DNA from: Methanohalophilus levihalophilus | GTDB lineage: Archaea; Halobacteriota; Methanosarcinia; Methanosarcinales; Methanosarcinaceae | DNA: 64,000 bases | Assembly (NCBI RefSeq): GCF_017874375.1 | Contig: NZ_JAGGLK010000003.1 | Span: 62,001 to 126,000 of the forward strand | Reading direction: 5' to 3' | Part shown: piece by piece, positions 45,707-53,452 of the stretch | Layout of the letters: every line of letters begins with the position of its first letter | How positions within the stretch are numbered: position 1 is the first letter of the stretch | Notes under the pieces: model-generated | Told to the model about the DNA's origin: nothing | Database searches by the model: none | Seen by the model: only the letters and a program-made list of their open reading frames with translations | Made by a program: the position numbers and the translations under genes

Positions 45707-45763
45707 GTGGTACAGGTGATGCCTAAGACTCTTTGAAGATCCTTGTGAAACTTCCTGTACCAC
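45707..45763. repeat. 57-nt inverted-repeat element, copy 1
   Basis: Exact 10-bp ends GTGGTACAGG and CCTGTACCAC. The 57-nt unit matches 49043-49099 at 45 of 57 positions with no gap. It lies 114 nt past the stop of the HEPN gene on the minus strand. See copy 2 and the matching finding. Confidence 0.7.
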
Positions 45764-45876
45764 CTAAAGCAACTGCATCAATTATGCGCGAAACTACCTG
45801 GATGACATCATTTTAAAGAGTTAACTTTTCTTTTTTAGGGGGGTACAGAGGCAATTAAATAAGGAATTCAAAAGGT

Positions 45877-46773
45877 TCAGCCTTCATCGATAGAAGTGTC
45901 AGAATATAATTTGTCACCCGTATTGTTCCACAACTCATGGAACTCTCTAAGTTCATGTATTACCTGCAAATGAACTTCAAATAAACTAGGTAGCTTTCTA
46001 ACCAGAGGAGATTTCCAAGTAAAAATTTCCAGAGGACTTTTTCCTTTTTCCGGATATCTTGCAATATTAGCAAGAGGCAGAGTTATTACTGCTAAATAAA
46101 AAAGAGGTATGGTTAAGAGTGCATTTTTATAATTAATTATGTAGTAATTTTTTAGTGCATCCCATGCATCATCAAAGTTTATATTTTCAGCTTCTTCCTT
46201 GAACTTAAGAACAGCCTCTTGAGGGAAGTTATTTTTCTCCACCCACTCCACAATTTGATTGACATTTTGTGACCATTCGTTTTTATCAATATTCAATTTA
46301 AGAAATGTGTCCATTTCTTCAGTAATCTGATTTTTTTCATCTTGTATTTCCTTTAATAACTGATTGATGGCTGTTGCTTTTATGAAAATCAGATCATCGC
46401 TTTGCTCTTTTATTTCGTCAATAGTCTGAATAGCAAGATTAGATTGCTGAACAATGTTTTTAATCTCTTCTTTTTGAAAAAATGGTAGATCTTTATATAT
46501 TGGATGCTTTTCAGATTGCTTTAGAAACTTGCCGAATTTTTGTTGAGCTCTACGACTGCTTTTCTGATGAATAATGATTGCTTCATGCCCGATTTTATCA
46601 GAAAGGTATTTTTCATTGTGATTGTTAAGTAACGTAGCAAGTGATTTATTCGCTTTTTCCACACTCTGAGCAAAATAAAAAGCCGCTTGAGGATATAATT
46701 TGTTTTTGTGAAGAATTCTGGAAGCTTCTAGATCCCGTTCTGCAATTTCCAACAACTCTTCGGCTAAGTTCAT
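45877..46773 (-). CDS. HEPN-domain protein next to restriction remnant
   Basis: A 298-aa protein. The N-terminus (about 1-130) resembles HEPN helical bundles (AEELLEIAERDLEASRILH, LYPQAAFYFAQSVEKANKSL). A classic RxxxxH RNase motif is not plain. The C-terminus has one hydrophobic segment (NALLTIPLFYLAVITLPLAN, about 218-237) and may be membrane-associated. It begins 20 nt after the truncated hsdS. HEPN proteins are often toxins or defence RNases; whether this one is active is unknown. Confidence 0.65.
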   Translation of the reverse strand: MNLAEELLEIAERDLEASRILHKNKLYPQAAFYFAQSVEKANKSLATLLNNHNEKYLSDKIGHEAIIIHQKSSRRAQQKFGKFLKQSEKHPIYKDLPFFQKEEIKNIVQQSNLAIQTIDEIKEQSDDLIFIKATAINQLLKEIQDEKNQITEEMDTFLKLNIDKNEWSQNVNQIVEWVEKNNFPQEAVLKFKEEAENINFDDAWDALKNYYIINYKNALLTIPLFYLAVITLPLANIARYPEKGKSPLEIFTWKSPLVRKLPSLFEVHLQVIHELREFHELWNNTGDKLYSDTSIDEG

Positions 46774-46793
46774 CGTAGTTCATCCCTAAAACA

Positions 46794-48176
46794 TTAAGCT
46801 GTAAGAAGGTGATTCACAGCCGCTTCCATCAGTGTTTCATTGTCTGACTGTGCTTGCTTAATCTTTGCTTCAAGCTGGTCGCATAGTATCATAAGTTGAT
46901 CGACTTTAGCTACGATGCGTTTTTGTTCTTCTAGAGGTGGAAGTGGAATAATTGCATTTTTTATAATCCCTACATTGAGATTTGGTTGAGCTCCTCCAGC
47001 AGCTAAACTTCGTAACTCAGCATATTGTTTTGTTAAAACAAGCTTTACGTAGCTTTTGCTGATCTCAAGAGAATCGATAAAAACTAACGCAGCACATGCT
47101 TGATTAATAGTAGCTTCTATTTGAATTTCTGCAACCTGTCCTCGCGTTTTTCCTTGTCCATATAGTGCAATTATTAAGGTTCCAGGAGGATAAAGTCTTA
47201 AACGACATTCTTCTACTGCTTTTTGTGTTATATGTGTTTCAGCATTATCAACAAACTCAAGTGAAGTAGCCGAACTAGTTATCCATGGAATTGTGCCATT
47301 TTCATAATATTCTGCCTGAGTCTTCAAGGGGGTGCTTCCCGTTCCGACATCGCACAAATCTATTAGTCGAACCCATTTCCACTTATCAGAAATTTCATAA
47401 GGAGTTTTGGACTCGTCTATTTCAAGAGATTTGCTGGTTTTCTTAATCTTCCCTCCTTTCATCAACCTATCCTTTTCAGCCTTAATTCTCTCCAAGAGAA
47501 CTTCCGCTGGCTCATCACTAGCATCCTGCTCCACAAGCTTCCCTTGCACTGCAAGCTGCAATATTGTTTGTCTGAGCTTCTTTAAATTATCCAGATCTTC
47601 ATAGAGCAAATCGAAGTTCCCATAAACAAACTGCCAGTGCTCTGCGAATTCTTCTGGACTGGCGGCAGCGAGCATCTTGCTAAGTGCTGAATTGTTCAAA
47701 TGGTTGCGGTTTTCGTTCTTCTTTTGTTGGAGTGATTCAAGCTGATCACATACTGCCATAAGTTGATCAACTTTAGCTACGATGCGTTTTTGCTCTTCAA
47801 AGGGAGGAAGAGGAAAAGCGATATTTTTTACGATACCGGTGTTTAAATTTAATTGTGCACCACCAAAGGCTCTTTTTTTGAGCTCTCCTTGGAAATATAA
47901 AAAGAAATAATACAAATACTTAATAGAGATTTGATTTTTATTTAAATAAGGAAAAGCTAAATAGCCATCATGGATACAACCATTTATTCCTAATATAGTT
48001 GGAACCCCTATGGTTGCGCTATTAGAAAGAACAAAAGTTCCTTTTTCAAGGTAAACACTCTTTTTTGCCCCTTCTTTAGTTAGAAATTCATCGGTGTCTT
48101 TCAATACCCACCCATCAGCATATTTCCTTATATCCGAAATTTTAATCCAATGAAAAGGTGTTCTTCTTTGCTTCAA
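46794..48176 (-). pseudogene. Truncated type I restriction specificity subunit (hsdS remnant)
   Basis: The open frame (460 aa) shows two conserved regions PLPPFEEQKRIVAKVDQLM and PLPPLEEQKRIVAKVDQLM, each after a target-recognition domain. The first recognition domain lacks about its first 60 residues: the frame starts at TTG in TPFHWIKISDIRKYADG. This start overlaps the hsdR fragment, so a deletion has joined the 5' part of hsdR to the inside of hsdS, and hsdM is gone. The second domain (about 265-440) is whole. A protein may still be made, but no complete enzyme can form from this locus. Confidence 0.8.
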
Positions 48177-48438
48177 TTACAGCAATTGGAATATTTGGTT
48201 TGTAGTACAGGATATAATCAGCACGCTTATTTTTACCACGAGAGACTGTTTGGCCGCTAACAATTACTCTTCCATCGGTAAGTTGAACCTCTTCACGTAC
48301 TTGCGTTTGAAGATTCCATCCTGCTTTATCGATAGCTGGGGTAATGAATTTAGTACAAACGTCCCTTTCACTAAGATCATATTTGTTTATTTCATCCATA
48401 TTCCAGCTTTCCATTAATTGTGTCAGAATAATACTCAA
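48142..48438 (-). pseudogene. N-terminal fragment of type I restriction subunit R (hsdR remnant)
   Basis: Of 98 residues, about 80 match the HsdR N-terminal nuclease domain: SERDVCTKFITPAIDKAGWN, VIVSGQTVSRGKNKRADYIL and IAVIEAKK, the last with the catalytic Glu and Lys. It stops right after this motif; the motor domains are missing. The last codons overlap the start of the hsdS remnant, marking the deletion joint at about 48145-48180. Confidence 0.82.
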
Positions 48439-48583
48439 TAGCTAACTTTATAACTTAAAATATAAATTTTGATATAAGTAATTAATTCAAGTAAATCTTC
48501 AAAAAAGAAATTAGCTAATCTTCGTCTTACTCCTAAGTAGAACCATCGCATCAATTAAATTGCGTAGAGTCATCTGTTAATCA

Positions 48584-48871
48584 TCATATTTTTACTTCAC
48601 CAATCCATTTCAAGAACAAAAAGAAAAGAATGATTGCAACACCTGCAATTGAAAATCCTGCAATTTCTCCAGGCAGTCCTGCTAACCATTCAAGTGGACC
48701 TAACCACCAAGGAATTGCACTTTCTGCCACTAACTCTACACCAGTTGCAATATCTGCTTGTTCTGGTTGTATTGCAGATTTAAGCGCAAAAATAGCTACT
48801 TTGATTAGAAACGGTAGTGCAAAAAATACAAAAACAATGAGAAGTGCAATATCTTTTGCGTTTGAAGCCAT
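48584..48871 (-). CDS. Two-helix membrane protein of the element (95 aa)
   Basis: Two hydrophobic helices (about 8-31 and 71-91) flank a soluble stretch with WWLGPLEWLAGLPGE. Not recognised. ATG at 48871. The 145 bp between its stop and the hsdR remnant has no gene. Small two-helix proteins beside defence genes can be effectors; this is only a possibility. Confidence 0.55.
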   Translation of the reverse strand: MASNAKDIALLIVFVFFALPFLIKVAIFALKSAIQPEQADIATGVELVAESAIPWWLGPLEWLAGLPGEIAGFSIAGVAIILFFLFLKWIGEVKI

Positions 48872-49211
48872 ATTTGATTAGATGTGTCTCCCCTTAGATT
48901 TAAACAAATTGGAGAAACACTAGTTTAAACTGTTTACTTTGTTTTCCATAAAGAGAACGCTATTTGAATAATGCTATGTATTATGTGAAGACTTCTTATT
49001 TGTAGCCCTTGAATACTTTTCATGAAGTCGTTATAGCTCTAAGTGATACAGGTGATAACTAGGAATTCTTGAAGTCCACTATGAAAATTCCTGTACCACT
49101 TAAGCACTCCGCTTTTTTAATACCTCTGCCATAACGAGTGAGAAAATATGAACAAAGAGCAACTCACAGAAATAAGCTAGATTTAGAAAAAATGAAATAT
49201 AAGAAACTTGT
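48872..49211. other. 340-bp gene-free stretch between the 95-aa gene and rloB
   Basis: No ORF on either strand that I can support. It holds TAGTTTAAACTGTTTAC (48921-48937), related to the palindrome at int(N) and probably in the promoter of the 95-aa gene, and copy 2 of the 57-nt repeat. Confidence 0.5.
49043..49099. repeat. 57-nt inverted-repeat element, copy 2
   Basis: Ends GTGATACAGG and CCTGTACCAC; one more base pair on each side (A and T, then A and T) lengthens the stem to 12. It is in the same orientation as copy 1 and lies 112 nt past the rloB stop. The single stem change (G to A) keeps pairing as G-U if the RNA is read from the minus strand. Confidence 0.7.
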
Positions 49212-49811
49212 TCATGGGTTGAAAGTTTGAAGGGTTTCCACTAATTCGAAAACTAATGTAGAAGGGTTACTATTCCTGCTAATTATTTCCATACCATTCG
49301 AGTAATGCATATCATTAATTTGCTTTGAATTCTTTACTGCAATACCGATTTTTTGCTTTGTTTTCGTATAAAGTTCAGGATCCGTTTTCTTGTATCCTCC
49401 AAGATGGGTATCTAATTTACTTTTAAGAGCACCATGCTCAATTTGCTTCATGTAACATTCAAAATGTGAAAGTATCCAAAATTCAAAACAAGGATTTGAA
49501 AATATTAAGTTTATATCATTCAATTCTGACATTTTTTTCGCGTCTAAAAGTGATTGATCTGAATTTGCATCTCGATCAAATACACAGAAAATTAAATCGC
49601 CTTCTAGAAAGTCTCGGGTATGCTTTTTAAAATTTAGAATATGCTTTATAATGCCTACAGGATCTTTGTTATTGGAAGAATTTACTTTGATTTTCAATGA
49701 TCTCAATCTTAGATCTACCTTCAATTTATCGAAATAGTATTTTTCTGTTTTTGCTCCTTCGCAGAATATCCAAACTGTTTTTATGGATTTTTTCCCTTCA
49801 CCCCTGACCAT
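49212..49811 (-). CDS. RloB-like protein (AbiLii type)
   Basis: A 199-aa protein of the RloB family: VWIFCEGAKTEKYYFDKL at the N-terminus (a Toprim-like start with Glu), LIFCVFDRDAN in the middle (Asp pair) and SNPCFEFWILSHFE (about 102-115). RloB is seen as a Toprim-like nuclease partner of an RloA ATPase in phage-defence loci. It starts 22 nt after the ATPase stop, with GAGGGGG upstream. Confidence 0.8.
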   Translation of the reverse strand: MVRGEGKKSIKTVWIFCEGAKTEKYYFDKLKVDLRLRSLKIKVNSSNNKDPVGIIKHILNFKKHTRDFLEGDLIFCVFDRDANSDQSLLDAKKMSELNDINLIFSNPCFEFWILSHFECYMKQIEHGALKSKLDTHLGGYKKTDPELYTKTKQKIGIAVKNSKQINDMHYSNGMEIISRNSNPSTLVFELVETLQTFNP

Positions 49812-49833
49812 TTATGGTACCCCCTCAAAATAT

Positions 49834-51081
49834 TTAATCAAACAAAGTCTCATCAATAAGAGGGACTCCACCAAACCTTCCATTGAGATATGCTCTTTCA
49901 AAGTCTATCTCTTGCCGAATGTCATAATCCAAAAGTGAACTTAATTCTGTGGAACTATTTTGCTCTTTTGAGAAGAGATACACTTGATCCCTTCTGAAAA
50001 CCTCATTGTCAAGAAGCGTCGTATCATGTGTTGTAAAGATAACTTGTGCATCTTTGTTCTTTTTACTGTTAAACATCCTTACAAGTAGTCTTGTAATTTC
50101 AGGATGGAGACTTTGCTCAAGCTCGTCTATGAATGCAATGTTGCCTTTCTCAATTATATCAAACAATGGGCCCAAAATTAAAAAAGTTTTCTTTGTACCC
50201 ATGGATTCATCGTTCAAATCAAAATAAACAATTTTTCCATCCTCATTTTTGTGCATTGTCTGTACACTAAACACATCATCAGTACCATCTTTACTTTCAA
50301 ATGAAGAGTTCTCGTGTGAAAAATTAAAAGTAAATTCTTTTACTGGAATCTTTTTCTTCTTGATCCGAATATTTTCAATGCCCCCAAAATCGGCTTTTTT
50401 CAGCACATCGAGTATCTTCTTCTTAAAGTCACTATTTTCATAGGCTTTATTAATTGTATATCCTTCCCAACTCGGATTAATATTTACAAGATCAATATTT
50501 ACAATTATTTTTTTAGAGAAAAAATCGTATGCATCCTTTGTTTTATCATAGCCCAACTGCGTTGCTCGTGAAAGGTAGAGAGTATTATCAATAGTCTGCG
50601 ATTTCAACAAGTTCTGTTGTTCTTCATCAATTGGAAAAACGAATTTTTTCGTTTTTTCTCTTGTAAAGATTGGTTTTGGGTTTTGCTTTGAAATGTCATA
50701 CAAATACTCACTAACAATCTTCTTTGATGTGCATGAAAAACCATATTTGTAGGTTTTATTATTTTGGATGAATTTGATCTCAAAGTTACTAGGCTTTTTT
50801 TTGCATTCTTCGCTCAACTTAAATGGAGATACGGGAATATTTGAGTTTATATTAAAATTGTGAGAGTTTAGCACTAGGCCCTGCATGAAATACATTGCTT
50901 TTATAAAATTAGATTTTCCAGAAGAGTTCGCTCCATAAATGACAGCTGATTTGAGAAGTTTTTCTTTTTTATTTAATTCAATAAGATTCTGTGGTATTTT
51001 TTTACTTGAGCTTGAATCCATACTCAAGGTAACTTTTTCTTTGAATGAAAGAAAATTCTCAACAGAAAATTCTATTAACAT
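49834..51081 (-). CDS. RloA-like AAA ATPase (AbiLi type)
   Basis: A 415-aa SMC/OLD-like ATPase: FSVENFLSFKEKVTLSMD at the start, Walker A YGANSSGKSNFIKAM (about 49-63), and ABC-type Walker B IAFIDELEQSLHPEI (about 322-336) followed by QVIFTTHDTTLLD. With rloB it forms the two-gene arrangement of abortive-infection AbiL systems. The start is ATG at 51081. Confidence 0.83.
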   Translation of the reverse strand: MLIEFSVENFLSFKEKVTLSMDSSSSKKIPQNLIELNKKEKLLKSAVIYGANSSGKSNFIKAMYFMQGLVLNSHNFNINSNIPVSPFKLSEECKKKPSNFEIKFIQNNKTYKYGFSCTSKKIVSEYLYDISKQNPKPIFTREKTKKFVFPIDEEQQNLLKSQTIDNTLYLSRATQLGYDKTKDAYDFFSKKIIVNIDLVNINPSWEGYTINKAYENSDFKKKILDVLKKADFGGIENIRIKKKKIPVKEFTFNFSHENSSFESKDGTDDVFSVQTMHKNEDGKIVYFDLNDESMGTKKTFLILGPLFDIIEKGNIAFIDELEQSLHPEITRLLVRMFNSKKNKDAQVIFTTHDTTLLDNEVFRRDQVYLFSKEQNSSTELSSLLDYDIRQEIDFERAYLNGRFGGVPLIDETLFD

Positions 51082-51252
51082 ACTTTGGACTATGAACTTC
51101 TAGTTGATAAGTATATCCTAGATTTGCTGTAATAATGCATAAAACCTCTATAATTCAGTCTATTTGGAAGCAATATTCGCTATTTTTGCTTATTTTCTGC
51201 AAAACACTTGCGAAAATTCATGTTTAAACCATTTCTAAAGATATACGTAAAC

Positions 51253-51732
51253 TTAGGCTTTTTTGTCAAAACAAACTGTGTAAACCTCTATCCCTGCCCC
51301 TTTGCAAGCAGTAATTCTGCTATCTGAGATCTTTGCACAAACAATTCCAAGCCTTATTTTTTCCAAAGGAATTCCGAATTTTTCCGAATAAGGGATTTTG
51401 AATCTTTGAACTTGTCCGATAGCATTATCTCGCGCTTCAATTTCTATCTCAATCAAGAGTGTTTCGTCATTCTGAGTCTTGAAAACGACATCAATTCTTC
51501 CACCCTCAACTTCAACTTCAGTATCCTCAAAAGTCAACTTCTCTTCCAGAAATTCAGGAAAAGTAGAAATTATCCTTGAAATATCGCCTTCCGAAATACT
51601 CTCGGAAACAACGATATCTTTAATGTCTTCTGATTCAATTGCTTTGTTAAGGTGAGGTATAATATCATATCTCTTTTGATTCTTTACATGAGGATATACG
51701 GCTTTGAGTTTATTTTCCTCGTATTGTAACAA
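51253..51732 (-). CDS. Putative PD-(D/E)XK nuclease, NucS-like
   Basis: A 159-aa protein whose C-terminal half resembles the NucS-type nuclease fold: VEGGRIDVVFKTQ (catalytic Asp), LLIEIEIEARDNAIGQVQRFKIPYSE (Glu, then the GQ helix). The usual E-x-K appears as EIEIE, so the lysine is missing or shifted. The start would be TTG at 51732; no ATG is in frame, and upstream the frame reaches a TGA. It may be shortened at the N-terminus. Possible role: DNA cleavage in defence. Confidence 0.6.
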   Translation of the reverse strand: MLQYEENKLKAVYPHVKNQKRYDIIPHLNKAIESEDIKDIVVSESISEGDISRIISTFPEFLEEKLTFEDTEVEVEGGRIDVVFKTQNDETLLIEIEIEARDNAIGQVQRFKIPYSEKFGIPLEKIRLGIVCAKISDSRITACKGAGIEVYTVCFDKKA

Positions 51733-51863
51733 GATTCCAACCTTTCCAAGTTTGTTCTTGTTACGTGAAATTGGAAGAGGGCCATTTCCTTGGCTTTTTC
51801 AAATTGTTTATAGAATTCGTGCCTTTCAATAGGGATTATTCCATCTACCACATCAATGACCAT
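51684..51863 (-). pseudogene. Possible coding remnant upstream of the NucS-like gene
   Basis: In another minus-strand frame, ATG 51863 begins a 59-codon open frame (VIDVVDGIIPIERHEFYKQF, EKAKEMALFQFHVTRTNLER) that overlaps the start of the nuclease gene. The residues look protein-like and the frame continues upstream without stops to 51920, where a TGA lies. It may be the end of a decayed gene or a short real one. I do not recognise it. Confidence 0.3.
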
Positions 51864-52198
51864 AATCGATTTTGTGAAATGCTTGTTACTGAAGATCGAA
51901 TTCTCAGCATCTTTAAATTCTCAGTAGAAACATGTTTTCATGTAATTAAAGACGCATTTTTATAGATTTTTCATAACTAGGTTTGCAATTTTAATAGACT
52001 ATACCCCATCATGGCTGAGTATTTTCACATGAGATGGATGCCAATACAGTACCATCAAAAGAGTTTATGGAATCTTAATTTTTCTCACCCATTTCTAAAT
52101 ATAATATGCAATTCAACCTGTAAATCGGACACTAAGTTTAAATATTTAGAAATGGATTAAAGAGCGACATTTACATTAATTTAATGAAGGGGATGGAA
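51864..52198. other. 335-bp stretch without a clear gene
   Basis: AT-rich. Apart from the uncertain remnant frame up to 51920 and promoter-like A/T runs before the lipoprotein gene (about 52135-52150), I see nothing in it. A plus-strand frame at 51765-51965 is judged a shadow. Confidence 0.4.
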
Positions 52199-52867
52199 AT
52201 GAGTACAAAGTATGTATTAGTAACTTTGATGTTATTGATCGTGACTATAGCGGCACTTGGATGTACAGAGAGCAAAGATACAATAGTAGGAACTTGGTAT
52301 TATTCAGATGAAAATGCTCCAGAATTAAACACTTTCTTATCATTCTATGAAGATGGTATGGTTGTCTATAGTGATGAATCCGGAATGCCATATTCAGCTT
52401 CAGCCTACAGATCATCTGATTCTGAAGAGAATACAATAATTAAATATCACGGATCTGATATTTCTAGACTCACATATGAATTTACTAATGATGGTCTTGA
52501 ACTTGAATCAATGTTGCTTGAGAAAGTAGAGACTAAGCCAGTGCTAAATTCTGAAAAAATAATCGGGGATTGGACAATCTCATTTCTTACAGAAGATGAA
52601 TATGACATCGACTTTTACCTGACTTTCTATGACAATGGCATATAGGTAATCAAAGCATTTGATGAATCTATATACAATTATGGCACTTTTAAGTATGAAT
52701 TATCAGATAACAATTTAAAGATAATCTCTGATGCTGGATACTATTCCGATGGTGAAAGACAATTAAGTGAAGATGATTTTGAAATAATTGAACTAACTGA
52801 AGATAAAATAACTTTAAGCATAGATGGAGAGGGGGTACTGCTTGAAAGATACGCTTCAAATAGTTGA
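52199..52867 (+). CDS. Two-repeat lipoprotein with in-frame UAG (candidate pyrrolysine codon)
   Basis: Signal and lipobox VTIAALGCTES (Cys about 22). The frame has TAG at 52643-52645 (codon 149) and then runs open for 73 more codons to TGA at 52865-52867. The two halves are repeats: IVGTWYYSDEN...FLSFYEDGMVVYS against IIGDWTISFLTED...LTFYDNGI-UAG-VIKAF, so the UAG lies inside a conserved strand of repeat 2. Without it the second repeat is cut in the middle. A terminator-like hairpin starts at the TGA. Either UAG is read as pyrrolysine, as in Methanosarcinaceae, or this is a nonsense mutation. Start ATG 52199; ATG 52184 and 52193 are in frame. Confidence 0.65.
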
Positions 52868-52884
52868 GCTACTAAGGCTCAACT
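52862..52884 (+). terminator. Hairpin at the end of the long lipoprotein frame
   Basis: AGTTGAGC (52862-52869) pairs with GCTCAACT (52877-52884) over a 7-nt loop, followed by AATTTT. It overlaps the TGA of the UAG-readthrough frame and not the earlier TAG. Confidence 0.55.
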
Positions 52885-53039
52885 AATTTTAAAGAATATG
52901 TAGTAGTGAATTAATGAGTAAATCTGCTCAACAAGAATTGTACATTTGAAGCGCGTTACAACTTTTGCTTTTGTCAAATGTTAAAGGCTACCATACAAAC
53001 AGTGAAGTAATGGTTTACACCAAGTACTTCACAATTTTT

Positions 53040-53342
53040 TTACTTTGTTGAAGAAACATCATTGTCCACTTGAATTGCTTTGAATTTTTTATCTATTAGG
53101 ATGAAACCGTATCCAATTGCCCCAGTAATTAGAGATGTGAGAATACTCATGAAGTATAAATTATTTGCTTCAGATTCCATCATATCAATCCAACTACTAT
53201 CATAATTTGCCAATCCAATTTGATTATTAAGTTCCATAATCTTGATTTGTCTTTGAGCTTCGGAGTGTTGAGAATCGGACATCAAAAGACCAAACAATGC
53301 GAATAATATCAATATAATTCCAACTGTTTTAATAAAACTCAT
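53040..53342 (-). CDS. Small two-helix membrane protein (100 aa)
   Basis: Two hydrophobic helices (about 4-21 and 63-84) around a helical linker (SEAQRQIKIMELNNQIGLAN). Not recognised. ATG at 53342. It lies between the lipoprotein and the integrase, with about 110 bp of plain sequence before the integrase stop. Confidence 0.5.
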   Translation of the reverse strand: MSFIKTVGIILILFALFGLLMSDSQHSEAQRQIKIMELNNQIGLANYDSSWIDMMESEANNLYFMSILTSLITGAIGYGFILIDKKFKAIQVDNDVSSTK

Positions 53343-53452
53343 ATGATCACATCAGACAAATACAAGCAATGTATATAAAAATGATTCACAATAATTGAAG
53401 AAGTATGCAGTATTGTCTCCAAACCATAATGAAATCCATATTTTTGATTATT

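Noticed and set aside
45707-45763. The 57-nt repeats as C/D-box guide RNAs
   Set aside because: GTGAT near the 5' end resembles box C, but no CUGA box D is found in either copy and the long closing stem is not typical.
42445-45850. TTAGGGGGGTA seen near 42447 and 45834
   Set aside because: The shared part is short and low in complexity, and flanks do not align, so I do not call it a repeat family.
51765-51965. A 66-codon plus-strand frame in the element
   Set aside because: No Shine-Dalgarno sequence, and the minus strand of the same stretch gives a more protein-like peptide.
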